Of a DNA stretch of 16,690 nt, positions 7,972 through 13,912 are shown piece by piece (position 1 is the stretch's first letter; the number at the start of each line of letters is the position of its first letter). Below the pieces are notes generated by a model. That model was given only the letters and a program-made list of their open reading frames with translations, was not told the origin of the DNA and did no database searches. The DNA comes from Ruminococcaceae bacterium UBA7067. Lineage in GTDB: Bacteria; Bacillota; Clostridia; Oscillospirales; Acutalibacteraceae. The DNA lies in assembly GCA_002493755.1 (NCBI GenBank), contig DKZT01000045.1, positions 1-16,690 on the forward strand, read 5' to 3'. Made by a program: the position numbers and the translations under genes.

Positions 7972-8004
7972 AAAAACCGCTGTTTTAGGCGGTTTTTTCG
8001 TTTT
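7972..8004 (+). terminator. Rho-independent terminator after the ABC operon
   Basis: The stem AAAAACCGC (7972-7980) pairs with GCGGTTTTT (7989-7997) around an 8-nt loop, followed by TCGTTTT. It separates the ABC pair, and the possible small ORF, from the promoter of the Big_2/SleB gene. Confidence 0.85.
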
Positions 8005-8023
8005 GAACAACTTTATTCAAAAC

Positions 8024-8052
8024 TTTACAAATTTGTTACCATAGGTTAAAAT
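8024..8052 (+). promoter_or_regulatory. sigma-A promoter for the Big_2/SleB gene
   Basis: The -35 is TTTACA (8024-8029), the spacer is 17 nt, and the -10 is TAAAAT (8047-8052). The palindrome ACAAATTTGT (8028-8037) overlaps the -35 and could bind a regulator, but a 10-bp AT-rich palindrome is weak evidence. The predicted leader is about 70 nt and contains the hairpin described at 8107-8122. Confidence 0.5.
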
Positions 8053-8097
8053 ATATAGCGTTGACTGAAAAGCATTAAATGCAAACAACGATTACAA

Positions 8098-8132
8098 AGG
8101 AGGTAAAGAGAGCTTGCTCTCTGACTTTTATG
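8098..8132 (+). promoter_or_regulatory. Shine-Dalgarno separated from the start by a CUUG hairpin
   Basis: AGGAGG (8098-8103) is 26 nt from the ATG at 8130, too far for normal initiation. Between them AGAGAG (8107-8112) and CTCTCT (8117-8122) form a perfect 6-bp stem closed by CTTG (CUUG in RNA, a stable tetraloop). Folding removes 16 nt and leaves about 10 nt between Shine-Dalgarno and ATG. This supports the ATG at 8130 as the true start. Confidence 0.55.
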
Positions 8133-9650
8133 AGTAACAAATCCAAGAAATTTACCGTTGCAGCGGTTGCTGCTGTACTGGGTATATCTGCTGCTTTCTC
8201 AACGATATATGCTTCAGCGGTATCCGAATCTCAGATTAGCATTGATTCTGCGGCAGCAACACAAACAGCCACAGAGAAATCTTCCACTGTATATACAGGC
8301 ACGGTTAAAATCAGCCACTCTGCTCTTACGCTGGGTGCAGGAGAAGATTATATACTTAAAGCAAGTATTGTTGACACAAACAACGAAAAGCAGAATGTAA
8401 GCTGGAGCAGCAGCAACAGAAGAGTTGCCAGAGTTGATAAAACCGGCTGGATTTATGCTTACAGCACAGGTACGACAGTTATTACTGCGGCTCTTGAAAA
8501 CGGCAGCAAGGCTTCCTGCACGATTACAGTCAAGAATGCTCCGTCAGCAGTATATCTTAATAAAACAAGCCTTACACTCGGTGTAGGCGAGCAGTACGAT
8601 TTGAACAGCTCTCTGCCGAGCGGCGAGGCAGCAAGAATAATAGCTTACTCAAGCAATAATTCTTCGATTGCTTCAGTTGAGAAATACGGCGGACTTGTAA
8701 CGGCTAAAAAAACAGGAACGGCTACAATCACAGCAACAGCCTATAACGGTAAAAAGGTTAGCTGTACAATTACGGTAAAGAAAGCGCCGACAAAGCTTTC
8801 GTTGAATAAAACAAAGCTTACACTCGGTATTGGCGAGCAGTACGATTTGAACAGCTCACTGCCGGCAGGCGAGGGCGCTTACAGCATTGTATATTCAAGC
8901 AACAGCTCGGCTGCTTCGGTAAAGGCAGCAGGCGGTCTTGTAACAGCTAAAAAGGCAGGCACAGCTACAATAACAGCAACTGCTTACAACGGCAAGAAGG
9001 TAAGTTGCGAGGTAACGGTAAAGAAAGCGCCGACAAAGCTCTCTCTTAACAAAACAGCGTTGACGCTTGCCCCGGGTGCACAGTTTGATTTAAACAGCTC
9101 ACTGCCGAGAGGCGAGGGCGCTTACAGCATTGTATACTCAAGCAACAACAGCTCGGTTGCATCGGTCAAGGCTGCTGGTGGTCTTGTAACAGCTAAAAAG
9201 GAAGGCACAGCGACAATAACTGCAACAGCATATAACGGTGTAAAGGTTAGCTGCAAGGTAACGGTAAGCAACCGCAATTACACTGACGATGATTTATACT
9301 GCCTTACAGCGGTAATCTGGCAGGAGTCCGGCTCATACTGGCTCAGCGACAGATGTCAGCTTATGGTTGGAAATGTAGTTTTGAACCGTGTTGAAAGCTC
9401 CAGATTCCCGAACACAATCAGAGGGGTTCTGCAAAGCCCGGGTCAGTATGGTCCGATGGCGTGGAATATCAGCGTTCCTACTCCGAGAAACTCGATAGAA
9501 AAGGCTGCTCTTGACAGATGCTACAAAAACGCAAAGAAGCTTCTTGACGGACACAGAGAGCTTCCGTCCGGCGTAGTATATCAGGCAAACTTCCCACAGG
9601 GAAGCGGCGCATATGCATATGAAGGCGGACTTTACTTCTGCTATCTGTAA
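8130..9650 (+). CDS. secreted Big_2-repeat protein with SleB-like cell-wall hydrolase domain
   Basis: This 506-aa protein begins with a Sec signal peptide: a basic start, a hydrophobic core, and a likely cut after ASA at about residue 30. Four bacterial Ig-like (Big_2) domains follow at about 59-134, 140-216, 221-297 and 302-379; the last three are closely alike. The C-terminal domain (about 384-506) resembles the SleB/Hydrolase_2 family, with AVIWQESG (Glu399 as the candidate catalytic acid) and VVLNRVESSRFPNTIRGVL. That family cleaves peptidoglycan, often spore cortex. An ATG at 8079 is in frame but lacks an RBS and would put 17 odd residues before the signal peptide. The Big_2 domains probably bind the wall or surface glycans. 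The SleB match is by motif reading and the hydrolase activity is inferred. Confidence 0.8.
   Translation: MSNKSKKFTVAAVAAVLGISAAFSTIYASAVSESQISIDSAAATQTATEKSSTVYTGTVKISHSALTLGAGEDYILKASIVDTNNEKQNVSWSSSNRRVARVDKTGWIYAYSTGTTVITAALENGSKASCTITVKNAPSAVYLNKTSLTLGVGEQYDLNSSLPSGEAARIIAYSSNNSSIASVEKYGGLVTAKKTGTATITATAYNGKKVSCTITVKKAPTKLSLNKTKLTLGIGEQYDLNSSLPAGEGAYSIVYSSNSSAASVKAAGGLVTAKKAGTATITATAYNGKKVSCEVTVKKAPTKLSLNKTALTLAPGAQFDLNSSLPRGEGAYSIVYSSNNSSVASVKAAGGLVTAKKEGTATITATAYNGVKVSCKVTVSNRNYTDDDLYCLTAVIWQESGSYWLSDRCQLMVGNVVLNRVESSRFPNTIRGVLQSPGQYGPMAWNISVPTPRNSIEKAALDRCYKNAKKLLDGHRELPSGVVYQANFPQGSGAYAYEGGLYFCYL
8538..9269 (+). repeat. tandem in-gene repeats encoding Big_2 domains 2-4
   Basis: Three tandem units of 246, 243 and 243 bp encode Big_2 domains 2, 3 and 4. 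They share long near-identical DNA stretches such as AAAGCGCCGACAAAGCT (near 8780 and 9023) and repeated GGCGAGGGCGCTTACAGCAT. The unit is 81-82 codons, so gain or loss of a unit keeps the frame. Confidence 0.85.
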
Positions 9651-9675
9651 AATCTGAAAAATCAATAATAAAATC

Positions 9676-9727
9676 AACTGCTGTAAAACAAGGCGTTCAG
9701 CTTTGGCTTACAGCAGTTTTTTTTGTT
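9676..9727 (+). terminator. terminator after the Big_2/SleB gene
   Basis: An 11-bp perfect stem (AACTGCTGTAA 9676-9686 with TTACAGCAGTT 9708-9718) is followed by a run of T residues to 9724 and beyond. The stop codon is about 26 nt upstream. Confidence 0.92.
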
Positions 9728-9781
9728 TAATCAGCATAAAAAATTCCTTTCACGCATAAATAAATACAGGGAGGGGTAAGA

Positions 9782-10579
9782 ATGAAGCTTATGATACTTA
9801 CAAAAAAGAAGCTCATTGTAATGGCGAGCTGTGCCGTTATGGCGGCGGTAACGCTTATTGTCTCGCTTGGCAGCTACGGCAGAGCGGTTGAAGCATCGGC
9901 GAGTGAGAGGAAAATCCCGATTTATAATGTTGACACAGAGGATAAGGTGTGCAGTATATCGTTTGACGCCGCTTGGGGCGATGAGCAAACCCATACCCTG
10001 CTTGATATACTCGACAAATACAAGGTTAAGTCAACCTTTTTCCTTGTGGGTCAGTGGGTTGATAAATTCCCTGATGATGTCAAGGAAATAAGCAAGAGAG
10101 GTCACGATGTAGGCAATCATTCTGACACTCACGCTCATTTGCCGCAGCTTGACAAAAGCGGCATTCTAAAGGAGCTTCAGAGTTGCAACGATAAGATAGA
10201 AGCACTGATAGGGAAAAGCCCGACACTTTTCAGACCGCCTTACGGCGACTACAACAACGCTGTTGTTGAAAGCACAAACGGAATCAATATGTATTGTGTG
10301 CAGTGGAATATTGACAGCCTTGACTGGAAGGACCCTTCGCCGCAGGATATGGTTTCACGCATAAAGAAAAATCTTTGTCCCGGCAGTATAATCCTGATGC
10401 ACAACGGCGCGAAGAACACGCCCGAGGCATTGCCGATGATAATTGAGATGATACAGAGCGAGGGTTACAAGATTGTTCCGATTTCGCAGATTCTGCTTAA
10501 GGGAGAGTACACAACCGACTCACAGGGCAAGATGATTGCGGCAAGCGCTAAGACGGAAAATAGCTCCAAAAGTGAATAA
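9782..10579 (+). CDS. membrane-anchored polysaccharide deacetylase (NodB family, PdaB-like)
   Basis: This NodB-fold carbohydrate esterase (265 aa) probably removes acetyl groups from peptidoglycan or another amino-sugar polymer outside the membrane. Residues 1-8 are basic, then comes a hydrophobic anchor or signal to about residue 30. NodB motifs: motif 1 SFDAAWG (Asp62), motif 2 NHSDTH (His113, His117), motif 3 RPPYG (Arg151), motif 4 DSLDW (Asp181), motif 5 ILMHNG (His207). In motif 1 the usual second, metal-binding Asp is Ala63, a variant I associate with PdaB-type sporulation deacetylases. The start has a strong AGGGAGGGG 6 nt upstream. It follows another envelope enzyme but has its own upstream terminator, so it is not clearly in one operon with it. 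Confidence 0.9.
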   Translation: MKLMILTKKKLIVMASCAVMAAVTLIVSLGSYGRAVEASASERKIPIYNVDTEDKVCSISFDAAWGDEQTHTLLDILDKYKVKSTFFLVGQWVDKFPDDVKEISKRGHDVGNHSDTHAHLPQLDKSGILKELQSCNDKIEALIGKSPTLFRPPYGDYNNAVVESTNGINMYCVQWNIDSLDWKDPSPQDMVSRIKKNLCPGSIILMHNGAKNTPEALPMIIEMIQSEGYKIVPISQILLKGEYTTDSQGKMIAASAKTENSSKSE

Positions 10580-10584
10580 ATGAT

Positions 10585-10635
10585 AAGGGTATGCAGAATA
10601 CGTGCAAAGGCTTCGTATTCTGCATACCCTTTTAT
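10585..10635. terminator. long hairpin terminator between convergent genes
   Basis: A perfect 18-bp stem (10585-10602 with 10614-10631) and an 11-nt loop lie between the deacetylase stop (plus) and the stop of the membrane gene (minus). The arm end CCCTTTT gives a short T tail on the plus strand. The tail on the minus strand is weak. Confidence 0.8.
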
Positions 10636-10657
10636 GTTGAGTAGGATAGCATTTATT

Positions 10658-11263
10658 TCATTCCGACTGCTTTTTGAAGTAGAAAAACGATAAAATCCCG
10701 ATAGGTATAAAATATATGCACCAGAATTCAAGAAGCGCTGTACCTATCCAGTAGGCGCCCTGCATATCTGCACTGAACACACCGAGCAGCGGCATAATTA
10801 AGCATGATATAAAGAATACACCGTGTATCATCAACAGTGCTTTCAGCCACTTTTCCGCTGTTGACTTTGGAGTGATTGACAAGCCTGCAAAGAATGTTCC
10901 GAGTGCCATCATAGCATAGCCGAGCAAATCGTAATTAAAATACAGACCGAAATTCTGATAGTCGAGTATAGCAGCTGCTTGTTGGCTTAGGCTTTCAAGG
11001 CGCACTGTTGTAAGCTGTGCAAAATAAACGAGCAGGATTATAGTTGCATACACAGCCGCAAAGGCTATTGCTGTATAGCCTGCAAGCTTTCTTCCCTTAT
11101 CGGCATAAATGCAGAACGCACAGAGCATCGGAATAAAGCTCAGCGCAATAAATATGCTGCTCAGATAGCTGCCAAAATTGAACATAAAAGGCATAGACAG
11201 CGCAAAACAGGCAACAGCTGCCGCATTGATGATTGATGAATACATACCTATTTTCCTGTTCAT
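10658..11263 (-). CDS. six-TM membrane protein of unknown function, TetR-linked
   Basis: I do not recognise this 201-aa family. Six hydrophobic helices can be seen at about residues 10-30, 32-52, 61-82, 108-130, 137-160 and 168-195, ending in a basic FKKQSE tail. There is no ATP-binding or obvious transporter signature. The start has GGAGG 6 nt upstream of the ATG. It lies 21 bp downstream of the tetR-type gene on the same strand and very probably shares its autoregulated promoter. It is therefore the likely output of that regulator, perhaps a stress- or efflux-related membrane protein. That role is inferred from context only. Confidence 0.8.
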   Translation of the reverse strand: MNRKIGMYSSIINAAAVACFALSMPFMFNFGSYLSSIFIALSFIPMLCAFCIYADKGRKLAGYTAIAFAAVYATIILLVYFAQLTTVRLESLSQQAAAILDYQNFGLYFNYDLLGYAMMALGTFFAGLSITPKSTAEKWLKALLMIHGVFFISCLIMPLLGVFSADMQGAYWIGTALLEFWCIYFIPIGILSFFYFKKQSE

Positions 11264-11284
11264 AATAAACCTCCGTTTTATTTC

Positions 11285-11860
11285 TTAAACAATACTTTCA
11301 AAAAGCAAATTAACAAGGTCTGAAATATATTTATCTCTTTCCTCTGCTTTGGAAAAGTCGTACTTGAGTATCGGTTTGCCCTCAAAGCTTGACAGAAATG
11401 CCGTTTGCATTGCACCGGTTAGCGTAAAGGTGAGAAGCTCCTTTTTGTCGGAATCAATTTCATCACCCAACATACGCATAAATCCCTGCTGTGTGTTGCT
11501 GGTGTTTGTTCCTTGTCCGTAGGCTTTCATATCGCCGAGAATTGATATTCGTGAAACCGACGGATTCTCAAACAAAAAAGCGAAAACCTGACTTGCACAG
11601 GCAGTCAGACGTTCCTTGCTTGTTTCCATATTCAGCAGATTAGGCTTAAAGGAAAAAACAACGTTGTTTATTATCCGCTGAACACATTCTTCGATCAGGG
11701 CGTCCTTACTGCCGAAGTGGTAATTGATAAGTCCAAGCCCGATATTCGCCTTTTGCGCTATGCTGCGTGCGGTTATATCGCTTATGTTTCCGCTGCTTTC
11801 GTTGATAAGCTCAGTTGCGGCGGCAATGATTTTTTCTTTTGCATTGCTTTGGTCTGTCAT
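11285..11860 (-). CDS. TetR-family transcriptional repressor
   Basis: This 191-aa regulator has a classic TetR N-terminal helix-turn-helix (about residues 8-60; ITARSIAQKANIGLGLINYHFGSKDALIEE) and a C-terminal helical ligand-binding region of unknown specificity. GAGGT lies 6 nt before the ATG. It is the first gene of a two-gene operon with the six-TM protein. Two near-identical palindromes (core TGAACATTGTTCA) overlap its own promoter, so it is almost surely autorepressed. The effector that releases it cannot be read from the sequence. Confidence 0.93.
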   Translation of the reverse strand: MTDQSNAKEKIIAAATELINESSGNISDITARSIAQKANIGLGLINYHFGSKDALIEECVQRIINNVVFSFKPNLLNMETSKERLTACASQVFAFLFENPSVSRISILGDMKAYGQGTNTSNTQQGFMRMLGDEIDSDKKELLTFTLTGAMQTAFLSSFEGKPILKYDFSKAEERDKYISDLVNLLFESIV

Positions 11861-11871
11861 TTTGTTACCTC

Positions 11872-11890
11872 ATTTGAACATTGTTCAAAT
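11872..11890. promoter_or_regulatory. TetR operator 1 (start-site proximal)
   Basis: A perfect 19-bp palindrome, ATTTGAACATTGTTCAAAT, centred at 11881. It lies just downstream of the tetR -10 box and should cover the transcription start. It shares its 13-bp core with operator 2. Confidence 0.85.
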
Positions 11891-11892
11891 AT

Positions 11893-11921
11893 ATTATACT
11901 GAACATTGTTCAATATGTCAA
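11893..11921 (-). promoter_or_regulatory. consensus sigma-A promoter of the tetR operon
   Basis: On the minus strand the -35 is TTGACA (11921-11916), the spacer is 17 nt, and the -10 is TATAAT (11898-11893): a full consensus. Operator 2 fills most of the spacer and operator 1 lies just past the -10, so repressor binding should block the polymerase. Such a strong promoter under tight double-operator control suggests an inducible operon. Confidence 0.9.
11900..11912. promoter_or_regulatory. TetR operator 2 (within the promoter spacer)
   Basis: The palindrome TGAACATTGTTCA is centred at 11906, 25 bp from the centre of operator 1 and between the -35 and -10 boxes. Confidence 0.85.
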
Positions 11922-11932
11922 GCCTTTGCCGC

Positions 11933-11969
11933 AAAAAAGCCACAGCGAAAAAAACGCTGTGGCTTTTAT
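11933..11969 (-). terminator. leuCD terminator
   Basis: A 13-bp stem (AAAAGCCACAGCG 11935-11947 with CGCTGTGGCTTTT 11955-11967) encloses a 7-nt loop, and on the minus strand it ends in a run of T (complement of 11933-11938). It lies about 57 bp past the leuD stop and upstream of the tetR promoter. Confidence 0.88.
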
Positions 11970-12024
11970 AAATCCCCATTGAACTATATCAAATTTCAAA
12001 CTAAAAGCATATAAGATAAATCAA

Positions 12025-12507
12025 TTACTTAATGTAGTTGATAAGACCGCCCTTTGCGATTATGTTCTGGATAAACTCCGGGAACGGCTCAGCCTTGTAG
12101 GTTTTGCCCGTTGTTTCGTTTGTGATAATGCCTGTGTTGAAATCAACGCTTACCTCGTCGCCGTCCTTGATGTCGTGAGCCGCCTCGTCACACTCCATAA
12201 TCGGCAGACCGATGTTGATTGCGTTTCTGTAAAAAATTCTTGCAAAGGTTGAAGCAATAACGCAGGAAATGCCTGAAGCCTTGATTGCAATCGGAGCGTG
12301 CTCTCTTGATGAGCCGCAGCCGAAGTTCTTTTCGGCAACCATAATGTCGCCTTCCTTTACGTTGTTTACAAAATCCTTGTCTATATCCTCCATACAATGT
12401 GCCGCAAGCTCTTTGTGGGAGGCTGTGTTTAAATATCTTGCAGGGATAATGACATCTGTGTCAACATTATCGCCGTACTTGTGTACTCTGCCTTTAACAC
12501 TATCCAT
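12025..12507 (-). CDS. leuD: 3-isopropylmalate dehydratase small subunit
   Basis: LeuD is the small (swivel) subunit of isopropylmalate isomerase, which converts 2-isopropylmalate to 3-isopropylmalate in leucine synthesis. The 160 aa fit the short bacterial/archaeal-type LeuD. Recognisable motifs are GDNVDTDVIIPARYLN near the N-terminus and NFGCGSSREHAP (about 60-72), the substrate-binding loop. AAAGGAA upstream of the ATG gives the RBS. It lies 25 bp downstream of leuC on the same strand. A related dehydratase (such as citraconate or homoaconitate type) cannot be excluded without phylogeny. Confidence 0.94.
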   Translation of the reverse strand: MDSVKGRVHKYGDNVDTDVIIPARYLNTASHKELAAHCMEDIDKDFVNNVKEGDIMVAEKNFGCGSSREHAPIAIKASGISCVIASTFARIFYRNAINIGLPIMECDEAAHDIKDGDEVSVDFNTGIITNETTGKTYKAEPFPEFIQNIIAKGGLINYIK

Positions 12508-12532
12508 TTATATTCGTTCCTTTCACAAAAAA

Positions 12533-13792
12533 TCAAACCTTAGCCGGGTCGGTGATATAGCCTGTGATTGCCGAAGCAGCGGCAACAGCCGGGCTTGCAA
12601 GGTAAATCTCGGAGTCAACGTGACCCATTCTGCCGACAAAGTTGCGGTTTGTTGTGGATACTGCGCGCTCGCCCTGAGCCAGAATACCCATATGACCGCC
12701 AAGACACGGGCCGCAGGTCGGTGTTGAAACAACTGCGCCTGCATTTACGAAGATGTCGAACAGGCCCTCGTGCATAGCGTCAAGCCAGATCTGCTGTGTG
12801 CCGGGCAGGATAATACATCTCACATTCTTAGCAATTTTCTTGCCCTTAAGTACGCTTGCGGCGATTCTTAAATCGCTGAGTCTGCCGTTTGTGCAGGAGC
12901 CGATAACAACCTGATCGATTTTTATCTCGCCTACATTGTCAATCGTCTTTGTGTTCTCCGGGAGATGCGGGAAAGCTACTGTCGGGCGAAGCTGAGAAAG
13001 ATCGATTGTGTAGGTTTCGTCATAAACTGCGTCCTCGTCTGCTGTGTATTCAACAGGTGTTCCCTGGAATCTGCCGTTGCAGTATTCGCGGGTTACATCG
13101 TCAACAGGGAAGATGCCGTTCTTTGCGCCTGCCTCAATAGCCATATTTGCAATGCAGAGTCTGTCGTCAATGCTTAAGTATTCAATACCGTCGCCGGTGA
13201 ACTCCATTGACTTGTAAAGTGCGCCGTCAACGCCGATTTCGCCGATGATGTGCAGGATAATATCCTTACCGCTTACCCAATGAGCAGGCTTGCCTGTAAG
13301 TACAAATTTGATTGCGCTCGGCACCTTGAACCAAGCCTTGCCCGAAATCATACCTGCCGCCATATCGGTTGAGCCAACGCCTGTTGAGAATGCGCCGAGT
13401 GCGCCGTATGTGCAGGTGTGTGAGTCTGCGCCGATAACAAGGCTGCCGGGTCCTACAAGACCTTTTTCGGGCAGGAGAGCGTGCTCAATGCCCATTTCGC
13501 CAACGTCAAAGTAATTTTTAATTTCGTATTTGTCTGCAAAGCTTCTTACCTGCAAGCAGTGCTGAGCGGATTTAATATCCTTGTTCGGGGTAAAGTGGTC
13601 CATAACCATTGCGATTTTAGTCTTGTCGAAAACGCTGTCAGCGTTGCAGCCCTCGAAAACATTGATTGCAACCGGAGAGGTAACATCGTTGCCGAGAACC
13701 ATATCGAGCTTAGCCTCGATAAGCTGTCCTGCCTTGACCTCGTCAAGTCCTGCGTGTGCGGCAAGAATCTTTTGGGACATAGTCATACCCAT
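12533..13792 (-). CDS. leuC: 3-isopropylmalate dehydratase large subunit
   Basis: LeuC is the aconitase-fold catalytic subunit and carries a [4Fe-4S] cluster. The three cluster cysteines are visible: Cys300 in GSCTNGR, and Cys360 and Cys363 in TCGPCLGGH. Also visible are VMDHFTP (about 63-69) and DSHTCTYGALGAF (about 123-135). The 419 aa match the shorter LeuC type that pairs with a separate 160-aa LeuD. The first ATG has AGGAGG 8 nt upstream. No leuA, leuB or ilv genes are in the window. Regulation may involve the divergent Crp-like protein, but no T-box leader is visible in the short gap. Confidence 0.95.
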   Translation of the reverse strand: MGMTMSQKILAAHAGLDEVKAGQLIEAKLDMVLGNDVTSPVAINVFEGCNADSVFDKTKIAMVMDHFTPNKDIKSAQHCLQVRSFADKYEIKNYFDVGEMGIEHALLPEKGLVGPGSLVIGADSHTCTYGALGAFSTGVGSTDMAAGMISGKAWFKVPSAIKFVLTGKPAHWVSGKDIILHIIGEIGVDGALYKSMEFTGDGIEYLSIDDRLCIANMAIEAGAKNGIFPVDDVTREYCNGRFQGTPVEYTADEDAVYDETYTIDLSQLRPTVAFPHLPENTKTIDNVGEIKIDQVVIGSCTNGRLSDLRIAASVLKGKKIAKNVRCIILPGTQQIWLDAMHEGLFDIFVNAGAVVSTPTCGPCLGGHMGILAQGERAVSTTNRNFVGRMGHVDSEIYLASPAVAAASAITGYITDPAKV

Positions 13793-13840
13793 AGTAAATT
13801 CCTCCTGTCAAATTATCTTGAAACGATTATCTCATATGAC

Positions 13841-13870
13841 TTGAAAAAAGAATGTAAACTATGCTACAAT
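13841..13870 (+). promoter_or_regulatory. promoter of the crp-like gene
   Basis: The -35 is TTGAAA (13841-13846), the spacer is 18 nt, and the -10 is TACAAT (13865-13870). The predicted start, near 13877, coincides with the beginning of a heptad repeat array. Confidence 0.6.
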
Positions 13871-13875
13871 TAGGC

Positions 13876-13910
13876 GTAGAGTTGAGAGTTAAGAGTGGAG
13901 AGTGGAGATA
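13876..13910 (+). repeat. heptad array forming the crp-like 5' leader and RBS
   Basis: Five 7-bp units: GTAGAGT, TGAGAGT, TAAGAGT, GGAGAGT, GGAGATA. The last unit supplies the GGAG Shine-Dalgarno (13904-13907), 5 nt before the ATG at 13913. With the predicted transcription start near 13877, almost the whole untranslated leader is repeat. Confidence 0.8.
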
Positions 13911-13912
13911 TT

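Larger units (their letters stand above)
7766..8078. other. intergenic region with possible small ORF, terminator and promoter
   Basis: This gap holds an imperfect stem (AGCGTA near 7788 with TACGCT near 7816), a 44-codon small frame (7834-7968), a direct repeat GACAAATTAT (7846-7855 and 7869-7878, 23 bp apart), a clear terminator (7972-8004) and a promoter (8024-8052). There is no strong terminator in the first 200 bases after the ABC pair, so the terminator at 7972 probably serves that operon. Confidence 0.6.
13793..13912. promoter_or_regulatory. divergent leuC / crp-like control region
   Basis: This 120-bp region drives leuC to the left and the crp-like gene to the right. The plus-strand promoter is clear (13841-13870). 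For leuC only a weak match is visible on the minus strand: TTTACA (13858-13853), a 16-nt gap, then TATGAG (13836-13831). The two would overlap. The direct repeat CTTGAAA (13818-13824 and 13840-13846, 22 bp apart) and CATATG (13833-13838) are possible regulator contacts. I see no clear Crp- or Fnr-type palindrome. Confidence 0.45.

Noticed and set aside
8079..8129. ATG at 8079 as start of the Big_2/SleB gene
   Set aside because: There is no Shine-Dalgarno before it, and it would place 17 residues, including the translated AGGAGG region, ahead of a good signal peptide.
9736..9762. Sigma-E-type promoter (ATA, 16 bp, CATA) before the deacetylase gene
   Set aside because: The -10 lacks the conserved final T and the region is AT-rich, so such a match is expected by chance.
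13811..13825. CodY-like box in the leuC leader
   Set aside because: AATTATCTTGAAACG resembles the AATTTTCWGAAAATT motif only with an inserted base and several mismatches.
12269..13873. Plus-strand open frames opposite leuC and leuD
   Set aside because: leuC and leuD are unmistakable on the minus strand, and the opposite frames carry no recognisable domain.
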